DNA of 64,000 nucleotides, from positions 10,045,248 to 10,109,247 of the forward strand of contig CM068551.1 of assembly GCA_035048495.1 (NCBI GenBank). Reading direction: 5' to 3'. Each line of letters starts with the position of its first letter. Positions within the stretch are counted from its first letter, which is position 1. A program made the position numbers and the translations under genes. Below, piece by piece: positions 23,105 through 36,028 of this stretch. Source of the DNA: Euptelea pleiosperma (taxonomy: Eukaryota; Streptophyta; Magnoliopsida; Ranunculales; Eupteleaceae). The notes beneath the pieces were generated by a model. It did not search any database. It saw nothing but the letters and a program-made list of their open reading frames with translations, and was not told the DNA's origin.

Positions 23105-24090
23105 AATGGAAGAACGTGGGGAGGAGCAGATCTGTGGACAGCTTCATGAGTTGCAGGTCTTGGATCTCCGGTAAGGTTGGAATTACAGGGCTGGTTCTCA
23201 TTGAGATCGTGAGCATGTGCTGGTGGTGACAACAGCAAGCTAGACGCCCGGAGTTGAGAGGGAGGAAGAAGATGGACGTCCAGCAATTAAGGGAGGCACT
23301 CAAGAAAGGAGTTGCAAGCCACGAAGGAGGAATCACTGGTTGCAGCGGTGGAGATCTTAAAGGGAAGAAGAAGAAGAATGATGCTGGAATGAGGAGGATA
23401 TGGTGCGAGGTGAAGAGAACAGATGAGCTGTTCAATGGTCTGGTTTCATGGTGCTGGCCGGAGAAGATGTAGTTGCATATGGAGGGAATGGCAGCAAGTT
23501 TGGGGAGGAGCTGTAGGCTCTCCCTTGTGAAGAGGAACTGCACTTGAAGGGGACCAGAGATGGCCGTGAGAAACACGGACTGAGGAAGATGGTCTTGCAG
23601 GGTGGTGCCCCAAGGCAGCAAGGTGTTCCATGGGAGGAGAAACACCTGTCGGAGTGCTGGCCTATTTTTGAGTTGCAGGCAGCAACGAGGGGAGCAAGTA
23701 TGGTGGCTTGGTAGCATAGAGGAGCCCAAGGGAGCACGTTGTGGTGATGGTGGAGAAAACAAGCAGCGTGGTTTGCCGGAGACTTGCAGCGTGAAGAAGC
23801 ACCCTGGTGTTTTGTATGCATGGCAGTGGAGATCTCCACGGAGGGTCACGACCAAGAGGGAGCAAGTGTTGCTGGTTTTGCACCATCATCGTGGTGGCAA
23901 ATGGGGAGGAATTCCAGATCTTGGCCAAAACGGTGGTGAAGAAGGTGTTTAACCTGCCTAGAAGAACGTTGGAATGGCCGGAACTTGGAGGAAGATGACA
24001 GCCTGGGCTGTTTGCAGGCCTCATGAGGTGGAAGGAGGGAAGAAGAACGGTGGAAAGAGGAGCACATGCAGTAGGTTGCTGCCTTGGCTG

Positions 24091-24118
24091 ACCGGAGTTG
24101 CCGATTTGCAACTCCGGT
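24091..24118. repeat. AGTTGCA-type palindrome in LTR-1
   Basis: Arms ACCGGAGTTG (24091-24100) and CAACTCCGGT (24109-24118) surround an 8-nt loop. Confidence 0.8.
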
Positions 24119-25590
24119 AATGGTGTTGCAAGTCGCGAACTAGGGAGGCACTGGAGATGCAAGCCGTGTTATTGGCCATGGTGATGGAGAATGAGTAGAT
24201 AGGGAGTAGACTTGGGCTCCTCTATTGTTTTCCTTGCCGAGTGAGTTAGGAAAATTAGTGAGGGAGAGAGGAAGAGATAGAGGATTATAGCGTGAATGGG
24301 AGAGAGAGTCGTGGTTTGTTGGAGAGAGATAAGAGGGAGTGGTTCCACGTTGGAGAGAGGAGAGAGGTTAATGAGAAGAGGTCAAGGTTGACCTCTTCTC
24401 CCATGGGCTAGGCTTGTGTTAATGAAGTCATAGGCTTCAAAATGAATGGGGCCATGGGCTTTAAGGTTAATGGGCATCGGGCTTCCAATTTACTTGTTGG
24501 CCACTTGGATTGTGGACCACCAAGGCCATAGGGGTCCATTAGATGATAGAATTAAAGACCGGCCATTCGATGAAATGAGATGATGGTCGGTCCAAGAAAT
24601 GGTGTCAGACCATGGGTTATGGGCTTATATTGAACATGCCACATGTCGGCCAATGGGCCAACAAGATAATGGACCTAAGGATAGGTGGAAGAAAGGGTAA
24701 ATAGGCCCAAAAGGCCATGTGCTCTTCTATTTTAAGTGAAGCATTGGCCATTAGCATTGTGGGTCACCATTGAAGGCCTTTGGGCCACATGATTAGATTA
24801 GTGAGGATTGAGGGATGATGATTGGGTCAAACTCGAGATTGGCGAACTGTTAGATCTAGAGAGATCGAATGGTCCGAAGGACGATCTAATGGTCCAATGG
24901 AAGATCTAACGGTGAAAAAGCTATGGGAGATGGGATAGAGCTAGATGAGAGGAGATCGGAGAGTTAGGATGACAGATCAAATGGTCAAATGGATCATCGG
25001 GTGGTGAGATATGGGCAGTTAGAGAGAGGAGAGAGAGAAAATGATACAAAATAAAGGCAAAAGAGCTGGCGGAGGGTCTTGAACCCTGATCTTCAATGTA
25101 GTCTTCAGTAGTCTTCACCAATTACGTAAGTCGTAATCTTATGTCATTTGATGCGGCTTTGAATCACTTTGGCCCACCTCTTGGTCTTCAGCTTTGCCTT
25201 CTCTTGGTTCTTTATCTAGCTCTATGATCCTCTGACTTGACCCGTACTTGGCCTATATCTTCTAGTCATAGAATGTTGGCTCTTTAAGCTTTGATATAAG
25301 GCTTCTATGGTTGATCGTGGGCCCGTAAGTCTCGAGAATAGTCTGATCGGGTTTTCTGCAATAACGAAAAGCGCGTAATGAGACTTAATCGAAACGGCTT
25401 CATATCTAGATTTCCAGAAATACGTTTAAAGCATGCAAATATATCATTTCAACCAGAAAAGTGCGTTCTACGCAATGAAAGAGACTGTTATGTAGAAAAG
25501 TGGATAAATAGAAATATTTTACATAAGAGAGTGCGATAACGCTAAAGGTTAATGGCTTAAAATAAGCACTTTTAAGTGAATATCAGTGTA

Positions 25591-26077
25591 CCAAACTGAA
25601 CAAGCGGATAAGGCTTCTTGGCTAAAAGGGCGCACGTGGATTCGTGGCATTGATTCAGAGGACGTGGATGCATTGACAATGGGCCTTGGCTAAGGTTGTA
25701 TGCTGTATTTGCAACGGCGCTGCGTAGGTAACCTTTGTTTCATTTAACTTTTCAGTTAGTGATACTTTCCGTCTGGACGTGGTCCCTTAGTTTTTCTTTG
25801 GCTAAGGTTTCCACGCAAAAATATCTTGTCTTGTGTGATTGTTTGTTTGTGTTCCGCATTCCATCCTGATTAGATCAAACGACAAAAAGACAATATACCA
25901 TGGAGGTATATTTGATTTAAGTCGGTTGTGATAATTCTTTTCAAACAACCAAGGCATGAGATTTTATCCCCATACCATAGACCAGTAAAACTGTATAGGT
26001 ATAATTAATTTTAAATACCTAATCAACCCCCCCTTCTAGGTATATTGAGTTAAAGTGAACGGACCGGTGGAATTTCA
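25591..26077 (+). repeat. LTR-2, 3' LTR of element C, second part
   Basis: The LTR resumes after the nested LTR-1. It matches 13668-14151 and ends GGTGGAATTTCA, followed by the TSD tatat. Confidence 0.9.
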
Positions 26078-26082
26078 TATAT

Positions 26083-26420
26083 TAACATGGGTATTATTTT
26101 ATCATAATCATGTAGTTTTGGATGTTATGAATTTAGTTAAATATTCCTAGTTCTTGCTCATGTATATGTTGTTCAATAACCTGAAGTATTTTGCTAGATT
26201 AGTTTATATTTTATCTTGATAGAGGTTTATATCTTATTAGTATGACACACTTTTATTGTTTTGCTTACTTATATGTTGATGTTGTTTCATAAGCATTTTC
26301 TTGTCTTTGTTTTCTTTTGGGCTACTTGTAGAAAAGTTATTTTAATTTATAGTCAAGTATAATTGTATCCATTGTGTGATTTATCAACCTGTAACAGCCT
26401 GGACACCGCTCTGCTATACC
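26083..26420. other. AT-rich background between nests
   Basis: This is unassigned AT-rich sequence between element C and the next solo LTR. It continues at 44027 once the 26421-44021 insertion is removed. No gene or repeat is recognised. Confidence 0.5.
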
Positions 26421-29328
26421 TGAAAGTAGAGTTTTTCCGTGTCGTCGGATCGGAAACCCTAATCTCAAGAAGATTTGTAATTAATCTGATTTAATTCCTG
26501 CAAAAATAGTAATTCTCGCACAGTGGGAAGTGTCAGATGTCGATCCGCACTCGGAGTTAGCTCGCGCGACTCAAGAACATGAAATGATGGATTTTTATCA
26601 GAAATTTATACTAAGGAAAATTGAGGGGTGAGAATGGTGATAAATGCTCGATTTTTAAAACTTGCTTTCGATTTGGAGATCGATTCTCAATTAAAGTGAT
26701 TAACAAGCAAATAAAATTCAAAATTACTACTAAAGGATAATAGAAACAAGAATTCAAAAGAAATTAATTTCATTGAATAAAATTAAGCTGTTTACATTGA
26801 CGGATAAAAAGCAAGAAAATTAAAACTAACCTAAAAAGCATGATAAGTCTAGAGAGAGAATAGAATTAGAGGGAGGTAGAAAGAGAAACGATAGAACTTA
26901 CCATGGGCGCACCTACCTAGATTTTGAATCGGCCAAAAAGGTCAACATGCCAGTGGCCATGTTATTGGCCATGAAGAGAGTTGTGAGGGGATGTTGTAGG
27001 CTCTTTAAACAGCGGAGAAGTGGCTGGAAGGTGCGTATGAAGGTGGCTTGGTGTGAAACGGATGGAGGAGTTGCTGCTACACTTTGAAAGTGCAGCAACG
27101 TTGTGCCGTCATTAGAGAACAAGGAGAGGGAAGTAATTTTGGTGAGGGCGTGTAACCCTAACCCTATGCTAGGGTTAGAGGTTAAGAGAGAGTGAAAAAT
27201 GAGAAGAAAGGAAGACCGACCTATGGGTGTAGGGTTAGGCTTTTATAAGATGTGGGTCAAGATTTGAGTGAGGACGTGGGAGAGATAAATGGGAGTATGT
27301 GTGAGTAATGAATGAGGTGCTGCCACCTCATCTAATATGGAGCTCACAATTGATTCCAAAATGCTAAGACCGTGTGGGAGAAAGGGTGGTGAGATGGGGA
27401 GATTTGCTTGTGTGTAGCTATGGAGTATGGTGGACAAATGTGAGGACATGTATCCCATGATGGTGAAGGCATCCACCCCACTTTAATCCCCCCAAGTGAT
27501 GAGATCCAATGGTGGTTCTCCCAAACGTGCTCCTCCTCCCCCATTCTAGGACACGTTCAGCCTCTTTTTCATAAGGAATGAGTTCCTTCCTTGAAAATAT
27601 TTCTTTATTATAAAGCTTTCCTTGACAAAACCATCCAACCTCTTTTTTTTTATTTGGTATGAAAGCCATGAGGTCAGCAACATTTCTTTTGAATAAAGAA
27701 ATCTTCTTTAAAAGTTTTCCAACTGAAGAAATGACTTTCTTTTAAATCTTTCCATTGACTTTTAATAAATATTAGGGTTGCAACTCAGGCGGGTTGGGTC
27801 GGGTTGGGGATCAACCTGAGCCTAACCCGAGCTTCAAGGATCTGAGCCTGAGCCCGAGCCCAACCCGAGGTCGGGCTTAAATTTTCCAACCCGAGCCCAA
27901 CCCGATCGGGTTGCTCGGGTTGATCGGGTTGTTCGAGTTGGTAAATTACTTATAAAAAAATAAAAATCTCCACCAGTACAAGTATGGCGATGTGTAGATC
28001 GTCGATGGAAAGATGGTGGCATGCAGCATCCGGCCTGCTAATTGATAGTAGGATTTTTTCGCATCGTTGGTTACAGAAACCCTAGAATCAACACATTTGT
28101 AATTTTTATCCGGTTATCTTGCAAAATATGGAGATATTGTATAGGGATTCGTGTCGGATGTCGATCCGCACTCGGGATTAGTCGGATTAGCGCAATAATG
28201 AACATAAAATGACGGGAAATTTGTAGAGAATGTAACTCAATCAACTTAATTCAACTGCATTCAATCGAACATGTCTCTTATAATGAAAAGCAAACCAAAA
28301 TAACTAAATTATAAAGCATAAAAAAAAGAATAAACTAGAAAGAGAATTTTAGAAACTAGAGAGAGAAATTGTAAAGGAGAGAGAAAGTAGTTAGAGAGAG
28401 AAAACTAAAGAGAGAAGGAAAAGAAGAGAGAGAAAGAAGAAACCTAGAGATATTTAGAGAGAGAGAGAAGAATAGAAAGCTAGAGAGGAAAAGAGAGATC
28501 TAGAGAGTGGGAGAGTTTACCTTTGATGAAGAGTGCCCCACTTAATCTCGATCGGTGATCACAAACAATTCGGTTGAAGGGAGTGGCAGGTGGTGGAGAT
28601 CACGACAACAATTGAAACCGTGAAGGAGACGAAAACACCCACTATGGATGATATCCAGCAAGTGGATGGCCAGCAAGTGGTCTCCGATTAGGAGGAAAAA
28701 GGGTGATCCGTTATAGAGTTATGGTGTGCAACCCGACGCTTGGGAGAGTTGCTGGTGGTTGCTGGAAGAATAAACAGCGTTGGAAGGGTGTCCAACCAGC
28801 AGGCCATGTAGGAAGATGTCTTCGGGCTAGGAGGATGAATTGCTAGTTCACCGGAAGGAGGAAGAACGGCAAGGCGGTGGAGAAGAGCTCCTCATGGTCA
28901 GCAACACCCGGTGATTGTTGGTTCGGTGTGGGAGAGGTGCAGATCTGGTTAATGGCAGCAAGGGCGGTGAAAGGAAGAGCGAGGAGGCGCAACGGCTAGA
29001 GAGTGCATGCTGGTGGTGGTGCTTGGTGCAGATGGCTGAGGGTGACGATGCACCAGTCCGCAGGAGGGAAGCCAGCGACTTCCCCTTCTTCTTCGTTTCA
29101 ATTCTATTCTCTTTATTTTGTTTTTCTTTTCTTTTTTTTTTTTTTTTTAAAAGAGAGAGGTGAGGACGTTGGCACACACCATTAACGCCGGAGTGGTGGT
29201 GTTCTAGGTGAAGAAGATGGCTAGAAAGAGGGCGATTTGTGGAGAACCGATGAGGGAAGTGAACCAGGAGGTTGCACGGTGTGGAAACAAGAAGAAACAG
29301 AACGGAGCTACTCCCTTCATACCTGCTG

Positions 29329-29356
29329 GCCGAAGTTGCAGACCTGCAACTCCGGC
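29329..29356. repeat. AGTTGCA-type palindrome in LTR-1
   Basis: GCCGAAGTTGCA and TGCAACTCCGGC pair with one mismatch. Confidence 0.75.
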
Positions 29357-29385
29357 GAAAGAAAGAGAAGAAGAAGGAGATAAGG

Positions 29386-29428
29386 TGAAGAAGAAGAAGA
29401 AGAAGAAGAAGAAGAAGAAGAAGAAGAG
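29386..29428. repeat. AAG trinucleotide microsatellite
   Basis: A pure (AAG)n tract. In the other LTR of the same element the corresponding place (near 40895) is short and partly replaced by an AAC tract. Confidence 0.9.
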
Positions 29429-29497
29429 AAGCCAGGAGAAGAAGAAGACGAAGGCGAAGAGGAAAACCAGTTCGCCGGAGTAGTGGCTGGGATGCTG

Positions 29498-29526
29498 ACC
29501 GGAGTTGCAGGTTTCGCAAATCCGGT
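29498..29526. repeat. AGTTGCA-type palindrome in LTR-1
   Basis: ACCGGAGTTGC pairs with GCAAATCCGGT. The orthologous site in the other LTR (41003-41031) is a perfect palindrome, so one base of this copy has mutated. Confidence 0.75.
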
Positions 29527-29566
29527 GGAAGGCGTGGGAGGAGGACGTGCAGCAGGTGCGGTGGAG

Positions 29567-29628
29567 GAGGAGAAGAAGAAGAAGAAGAAGAAGAAGAAGA
29601 AGAAGAAGAAGAAGAAGAAGAAGAAGAA
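29567..29628. repeat. GAA trinucleotide microsatellite
   Basis: A 62-bp (GAA)n tract in the 3' LTR of element B. The 5' LTR has an interrupted, shorter version near 41078-41145. Confidence 0.9.
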
Positions 29629-30252
29629 GCAAGGGAGAAGAAGGGAAGGAGGAGGCGGCGCTCCACCAACTCGCCGGAGAAGATGAGAAGAAGAGAAGAA
29701 AGAGGAAAGAAGAGAAGGAAGAAAAGGGAAAAGGAAGAAGAAACAAGAGGGGGGATCGAAGGGTTTTTAACCCCTTTCCACAAAGAGAAACCGTGGGTTC
29801 GGTTTCTAAAAAAAGAATTTTTATTTTTATTTTAAGGAATCATAAGTAGGTTGTGGGCTCGGGCTCGAGGTTTATGGGCCGATTGGCTATGAGGTTTGTG
29901 GACCTCTTGCGAGGCCGTGGACCTTATGCGAGAGGGCTGTTTGGCCAAGGGGTTTGTGGGTTAGGGTGCATTTGGTCACCAAGAAAGAAAAATGCATTTT
30001 CCTTGGGAAAACACAACCATCGATAGCCACCTCTTCTATGCAACCAAACACACCCTTGAGGTTTTCTTCCCTTTTGTGAGAGAGAGATCGAAGAGATGGG
30101 AGTCAAAGGCTTAATATGGAAGGATGATTGAGATGGTGGTCGACCGGGTGACATCAATGGTGATCAGAGAGATCGGATGATCAGACGGTAGATCGGATGG
30201 CGATTGAACGATGGAATTGAGGGATGAAAGAATTATGACGATGATGATTAGC

Positions 30253-33200
30253 TAATATTCGCTTAAAAGTGCATATTTTCCACTGTTATCTGCTAAGCGT
30301 TATCACACTCTTCTACGTTAAACTGGTCTAATTATCTACTTTTCTACGTAAGAGTCTCTTTCATTGCGTAGAACACACTTTCTGGACGAAACGTTATATT
30401 TGCATGCATTAAACGTATTTCTGAAAGTCTAGATATGAAGAGGTTTTGATCAAGTCTCATTACGTGCTTTTCTCTTGTAGGAAACTCGATCAGGCTATTC
30501 TCGAGACTTACGGGCCCACATCGATCATGAAAGCCCATTATCAAAGCTTAAAGAGCCAACATGCTATGTTTAGAAGATATGGGCCAAGTACAGGTCGAAC
30601 CAGATAATCAAAGCGCCAGATCGAGAACCAAGAGAGAGAATGAGCTAGTGGACCTTGTCACTAGGATCCACCAATAAGAAGAGGAAATTCTATCAAAAGA
30701 AAGAATTTAAAGCATGGTGGAAGAGGACAGATACTTCGTACATCAAGTGCATGATGAAGCTGAGAAATCCTATATGGAGAAATTTTAAGACTCGGAACGC
30801 AATAACCAAAGCCCGATCACAAGCCCAAAGAGCCAGTGGACACACAAATTGCTACACATGATTCCATGGATTGGCCGAGGTAACGAGCCAAAGATATAAA
30901 TAGGCCAAGGTTATACAAGTTAGAGTATGAGTGGTGACCGCATAGCATGAGGCAACATGAAATTCAAAAGATCTTGACGATTTTCATGGAGAACAACTTC
31001 TTATTAGCTTCAATGGGCCCAAGCCCATGTCCTAGAACCTAAAATCAAACTCCAATGGACAAGAAGCTAAGGATGCATGGGATAATATCATGCCTAATGA
31101 AGAAGAGGGCGGAAGCATGCATAATCAACTACACAAAGAAATATCCTCTTTTTGGAGGTATTGATAGGGTGCATCTCACCTTATTAGAGTGGACACAATA
31201 GACCAAAAGGGAGAAAAGACAAAAAGAGACCAACCCTAATTCTCCTTGACGTGGAGAGATAAAAGGGAAGAGAAGAAAATCCTACGGCATTCTTTCCTAG
31301 CCATTCTTCTCTCTCCCCTCTCTTCCCACGATCTCATCCCCTTACTACCTATCTCCCATCTCTCCCATTCCATCCATCAAAAAAAAAAAAAAAAACCAAC
31401 ACCCCCTCCATCTTCATCTCCAATCCTCCTTTTCTCACAGCCATCTCTCTGCCTAACGATTCTTGCTGGACGAACTAGCAAGAACGACTTGTTGCTACCA
31501 CCGGAGGTGTTGCTGCAACTCCGGCCGAACAGCCCTCTCTATTGTGAGCAGCCACCCTTCTCTTCCTCTCTCTCCTGATCGTCACCGTTGCAGGCCGTTC
31601 TCTGATACAAGGGGCGAACTTGCTGTTGCAACTCTGGTCCACATCTCTCTAGACGCCCCTCTGTTTGCTGCTGCTGCAAGTCACAACGCCTGCAACTTTC
31701 AGAAAAGAAAAGAAAGAGAAGAGAAGAAGAAGAAGGGAAGAGGAGATGAGGATTACCTCCATGCTTCCTCTCTTTCAGCAACTCGCCATCTCCTGCATCA
31801 ACGCCCCATGATGGCTGCTCTTCATCACTCCACCTCGAGTTGCAGGTCTGCCTGCGACCTCTCCAGCGCTTCTACCAGCGAACCGCCCCTGTACGTTCTC
31901 CACTTCAAGCCACCGAGAATCTGCAACTCCTTACAGCTGTCACCTCCCACCTTGCTGTGCAAACTGAGAGCCACAAAATCGGCAAACTAGCCTACGCTAG
32001 TTCAGTTGTGTTCCTGCCCGATGTGCTGCACTAGCTTTTCTCCACCACACTGCTCGTGGCTAGCAAAACTGCCACCTCCGTCTTTCATCCTCCCTACCTC
32101 TTTCACCAAACCACCAAGGAGAAAATCAGAAAGAAAGGAAGGAGGAGAAGAGAGAGAAAGAGAAGGGAGAAAAGATAGAAGAAGAAAAAAAAATGAGAAG
32201 GTATGAGTTGCCGTTACCGTTCGCCTCCCACCTACTACTGACCACCATTAAAACCGGCCGGAGAAACTTCTCTGGCGACTCATAGATCTACCGCCCTCCA
32301 CCTGCTAGTGCACCCCTCATCTCTATCAAAAAGCGGCACCATGCGCCACTCAGGTAAGTTCCAAAAACTCCACCAAGCTGCCATGCACAACCACTTCGCC
32401 GCCGGTAACTAGCAGGTTCTATGTTCTTGGCCATCCAATAGAGTTCCATCCATGCTACTCCAGGCACGATCTAGATCGGGGTGCACTCCTCCAAGGCCGT
32501 GACTCACCGTTAGAAGCTTGCATCTCCAGATCTGAACCACAACATTTGTAGGTGGCTCATCCACTTGCTGGTCCTCTCTCCATCAAAACCGTAATAATGA
32601 ACTTGCAAGTCCTCTCCATGCTGTTGGAGATTACCTTCATCATCATACTCACCATTGGAAACTGAAGACAGACAAATTTCCCACCATTTGCTGCCTATAT
32701 CGCCACCACTTCATGCTTCACCACCATTCTTGGCCGAAAAACCACAAATCAACACCATGTCAGTCCACCTTTGGCAGTCCAACCTCACCCATTCATTGAT
32801 GGCTGATATCCGGCTCACCACTCCGGTAAGTTACATGGTGAGCGTTATCTTTCTTCTCTCTATATTTTCTCTCTCTAGAGTTAGATCCTCTCTCTAGAGA
32901 TCCCTAGGCTGATCGCCTTTTTGCACTGCCGACTCCATTCGGTGAATGCAAAAGGGTGAGTTTTTCTCTCACCTCTTCCTTGTCGGCCGGTAAACGACCG
33001 AGGTAAAAATCTCTCTCTACCTTCTTCCTCTCTCTCTAAAATCTCGTTTTTACATGCTTTCTTATATGCTTTCTAGAATAGATTTATCGCTTTATTTATT
33101 TTTGTTATTTATTTCATGTAAGCAACAGTTTGATTAATGCAATTTGATTTCGATGAATTTAGTATTTTCTGGATCTCACTTGGATGCATTTTAATCTCGA

Positions 33201-33415
33201 CTCACCATTCTCATCCTTCTATGTTTTTCTTGTATATTATCTGTCATTTTAAGTTCTTATTCGCGCTAATCCGACTAATCCTGAGTGTGGATCGACATCC
33301 GACACGAGCCACTGTGCAAAATTGTCCATTTTACAGGTTAAATGTCTCGGATCAATTAAAAATGTGTTGAAGTTAGGGTTTCCGTAACCAATGATGCGGA
33401 AAAACTCTACTTTCA
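30253..33415 (+). mobile_element. Solo LTR-1 (plus), TSD ttagc, innermost layer
   Basis: This is a 3163-bp LTR-1 from TAATATTCGCTTAAAAGTGC (TG start mutated to TA) to CTCTACTTTCA, flanked by ttagc at 30248-30252 and 33416-33420. The other LTR of element B reads through the site (GATTAGCCTAGTG near 41481). It lacks the tRNA-like block and has a different middle, with a donor-like GGTAAGTT near 32826. Confidence 0.94.
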
Positions 33416-33579
33416 TTAGCCTAGTGAGGGATTAAATGGGTGATAGGGGAGAGATCGTGTGGTGAGAATGACAATCGGATGGTCAATCAAATGATCGACT
33501 GGTTGAAGTGGAGAGGAGAGAGATAGAATTAGGAGCGATGAGAGAAAAAATAATAAAAAATACAGAGAAATGAGCTGTC

Positions 33580-33640
33580 AAAGGGTCTAGAACCCTCGTC
33601 TTCACTGTGTCCCTCCTCACGCTTCACCAGTAGAGCAGAC
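33580..33640 (-). other. tRNA-like segment in LTR-1
   Basis: Read on the minus strand, TGCTCTACTGGTGAAGC (A-box-like, 33621-33637) precedes GGGTTCTAGACCC (B-box-like, 33583-33595), at spacing typical of tRNA-derived promoters. The same block is present in the other LTR near 41645-41705. Confidence 0.65.
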
Positions 33641-34094
33641 CATCATTTCTTATTGATTCATGCAGCTTTAAATGCTTTGGTCCATCTCTTGGTCATTGGC
33701 TCTCCTGTTATCTTCGTTCTTTGGGCTGGCTCTTTGGTCCTTTTATTCAGCCCATATTTGGCCCATATCTTCTAGTCATAGCCTGTGGGCTCTTTAAGCT
33801 TTGATAATGGGCTTTCATGATCGATTTTGGCCTGCAAGTCTCGAGAATCATCCAATCAGGGTTTCCTGCGATAGAAAAAGCGCGTAATGAGACTTAATAA
33901 GAATGACTTTATATCTAGACTTCCAAAAATATGTTTAATGCATGCAAATATACCATTTCGTCCAGAAAAGTGTGTTCTAAGCAACAGACGATATTCTTAC
34001 ATAGAAAAGTAGATAAATAGAGTATTTTACGTAGGAGAGTGCGATAACACTAAAATGATAGTTGCTTAAAATAAGCACTTTTGAGTGAATATCA

Positions 34095-35557
34095 CAACCC
34101 CAGCCAGCATATTGTCAATCTTTGGCAATTAGTGCGAAATAAATGAGCTTAAAAGGGCTTTGCACATGCTGCACACTTTTTCATATTAGCTCAGGGAAAA
34201 CATCGTTCGTCAAATCATTGAATGGGTGCAAAAATAGTTACATGCTAGCAAAGAGTTGGATAGTTTTGGCAAGACTACAGACTGATAATCATGACCCAGA
34301 CTAGTCAGACTTTGCGTGTGTGTGTGCTCAACATTTTTATCATCCAAGAGTTAAGACTTCCAGATCACCTCTAAGTTCTTATGCCTCGACCTCAAATCTC
34401 ACTTGTAAAACTCTCAGAAATGAATCACACAAGAAGGGTTTTCTTTTTTCTCTCAATTTATATGTGAGGAGATGTGCCGATATATGAAAGCAAAGATCTC
34501 ACATATATATTATTTGAAGGAAGGACATCTTTTACAGATGAAGATCTCATGATTGGAATACCACTTCACTCGGGAACGTCAGATCAAACTCTATAGCTTC
34601 TCTTTCTCCAATCTCTACATTTTATGATCATGTTATCCTAGAATCAAGTAGGACTTTCCTAGGTTGTAATGAGGTTTAGGTCAGGTGTAGAAAAATAAAG
34701 GGATACAAGATTTCAAAGATCTTGAGAGGATATCTCTATTTTCTTGTATTTTTCCTGTTAGTGTAAAACAAGTTTCTGTTTCTTTTCTTCCTTTGTATTT
34801 TTTCTCTTTTTCTCGATATTTCTGAGACTACTCAATTGCTTTTTCAGCTTTTTTTCATATTTTTTTTTCATATATTCTTTTCAGTCTGAACCACTTGTCT
34901 TTTTCTTTGATTTTTCTTCTTACTTTTCTTTTCACAGTACACCCATATCAGTTATTCTTTTGTCTATCTCAAAATAAGGGTAGTTAGTCATGCTTCGTAG
35001 CTAGACTGGGTTTTAGGTTGATGGGTTTACAAAGAAAAGGCTTTTATAGAAGGGCTCAAGGGGTTTTCAATGAAGTATAATTCAAGTGAGTAAAAAGGCT
35101 GAACGGTTCAAAAAAATGGCCTAAATCATTTTCTAGGGTTTGCACTATCATGTATATTGTCTTGATTGGATACAGAGAAGGTTCTATAGTAGTAATCCAA
35201 TGTTGATGTCGTTCTGAGTTTTATGATCGAAGCAAAAGATAATGAGATCTCTCAACGAATATTGCGGGCATGAAGAATAGTGAGTCATCTTGTGACTCAG
35301 GATTATTGTATAATCCTTTGAAATGATTAAAGGCTCGAAAGCTCACTAGGTTAGGTCTCCACAATTCTTCTCATAGGATCTTTAGAGTTTAGGATGACTC
35401 TGATATTGATAGTGTACAATTGTGCCGAATCTGAATTTTTCTAAGTTTTCAAACCTGCTGTAGCCATGCTTAACTTGACTCAAAGCTAACCTTTAACAAA
35501 AATTGCCATCCTCAATACTGACTTAACGGAGGTTTTCAGCTAATCAAAGTTAGGGTA
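34095..35557 (-). other. Element B 3' internal part not shared with element A
   Basis: About 1.46 kb lie between the conserved internal region and the 3' LTR. The sequence is T/A-rich with no ORF of note. Element A lacks this part. No clear polypurine tract is seen at the LTR junction; the adjacent minus-strand sequence is GGCTGGGGTTG. Confidence 0.6.
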
Positions 35558-36028
35558 TTTGACACATTTTTGAAATTCTCGAAAACTTCAAAAAATATCG
35601 AAAATTACCCCAAAAATAATATTTTTTTTATCAAAATGAAGACATGAGTTTTGGTAAATACCCACCCCCAACCAAAATACAGCACCGTCCTCGGTGCTCA
35701 TGACCGAGACATAAAATGATAAAAAATCGGTGATGATGATGCAAAGGTGCGGGGAGGATGTTACCAAGTCGGCAGAAACTCGACAGTGTGTGGTACCTGA
35801 TGATTGGAAGAATGAATGTACCTGCATTTCCAATGATATAATAGTTAATAACAAATGCATGAGACTTATGTACTCTAGGAATACCGGAATTGCCTTTCTG
35901 AAAGCGCTAAGTTTTACGTCTTCAGCCAGACATGACGGGGGTATATCAAGTACCCCCAACCAGGTTGAAACTAATGGAGACTGAGTGAATCTACAGTCAT
36001 CCTGACACCTAAGGTGGAATGGAAATAA

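Larger units (their letters stand above)
18168..25585 (-). mobile_element. Solo LTR-1 (minus) in element C, TSD gtgta, itself interrupted
   Basis: This reverse-oriented LTR-1 runs from TGAAAGTAGG to AGTGAATATCA, flanked by gtgta at 18163-18167 and 25586-25590. The other LTR-2 copies read through this site (GGTGTACCAAACTG). Excluding the nested LTR at 20192-22909 it is about 4.7 kb, nearly twice the family norm. The excess lies in its middle, which contains a tandem repeat (18543-18930) and two protein-like pyrimidine-rich blocks. The tRNA-like block is near 25074-25130, and palindromes lie at 23076-23104 and 24091-24118. Confidence 0.93.
12579..26077 (+). mobile_element. Element C, Copia-like LTR retrotransposon (LTR-2), TSD tatat
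   Basis: The element is bounded by tatat at 12574-12578 and 26078-26082. It has a 5' LTR (12579-14151, 1573 bp), an iMet primer-binding site, a gag remnant, a non-coding remainder, a PPT near 17079-17088 and a 3' LTR (17096-18167 plus 25591-26077, about 1559 bp). Without the nested LTR-1 insertion it measures about 6.1 kb. No protease, integrase or reverse transcriptase is visible, so it is a non-autonomous or deleted copy. The Copia assignment rests on the TGGTATCAGAGC PBS, the GGGGGAGAT PPT and the gag type. Confidence 0.9.
28043..34094 (-). repeat. Element B 3' LTR, interrupted at 30253
   Basis: The LTR starts TGATAGTAGG and ends AGTGAATATCA. It comprises 28043-30252 plus 33421-34094 (about 2.88 kb). 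It contains a tRNA-like block at 33583-33640, palindromes at 29329-29356 and 29498-29526, and GAA tracts. The large minus-strand ORFs in it (such as 28848-29783) are runs of Ser, Leu and Phe from the GAA/CTT repeats. Confidence 0.92.

Noticed and set aside
23052..23855. 267-codon minus-strand ORF
   Set aside because: Lies in the pyrimidine-rich middle of an LTR-1; several overlapping open frames of similar quality exist on the same strand.
28848..29783. 311-codon minus-strand ORF in the element B 3' LTR, with partners near 40713-41260
   Set aside because: Runs of Ser, Leu and Phe produced by GAA/CTT repeats in the LTR; no domain, and the two LTRs differ in frame.
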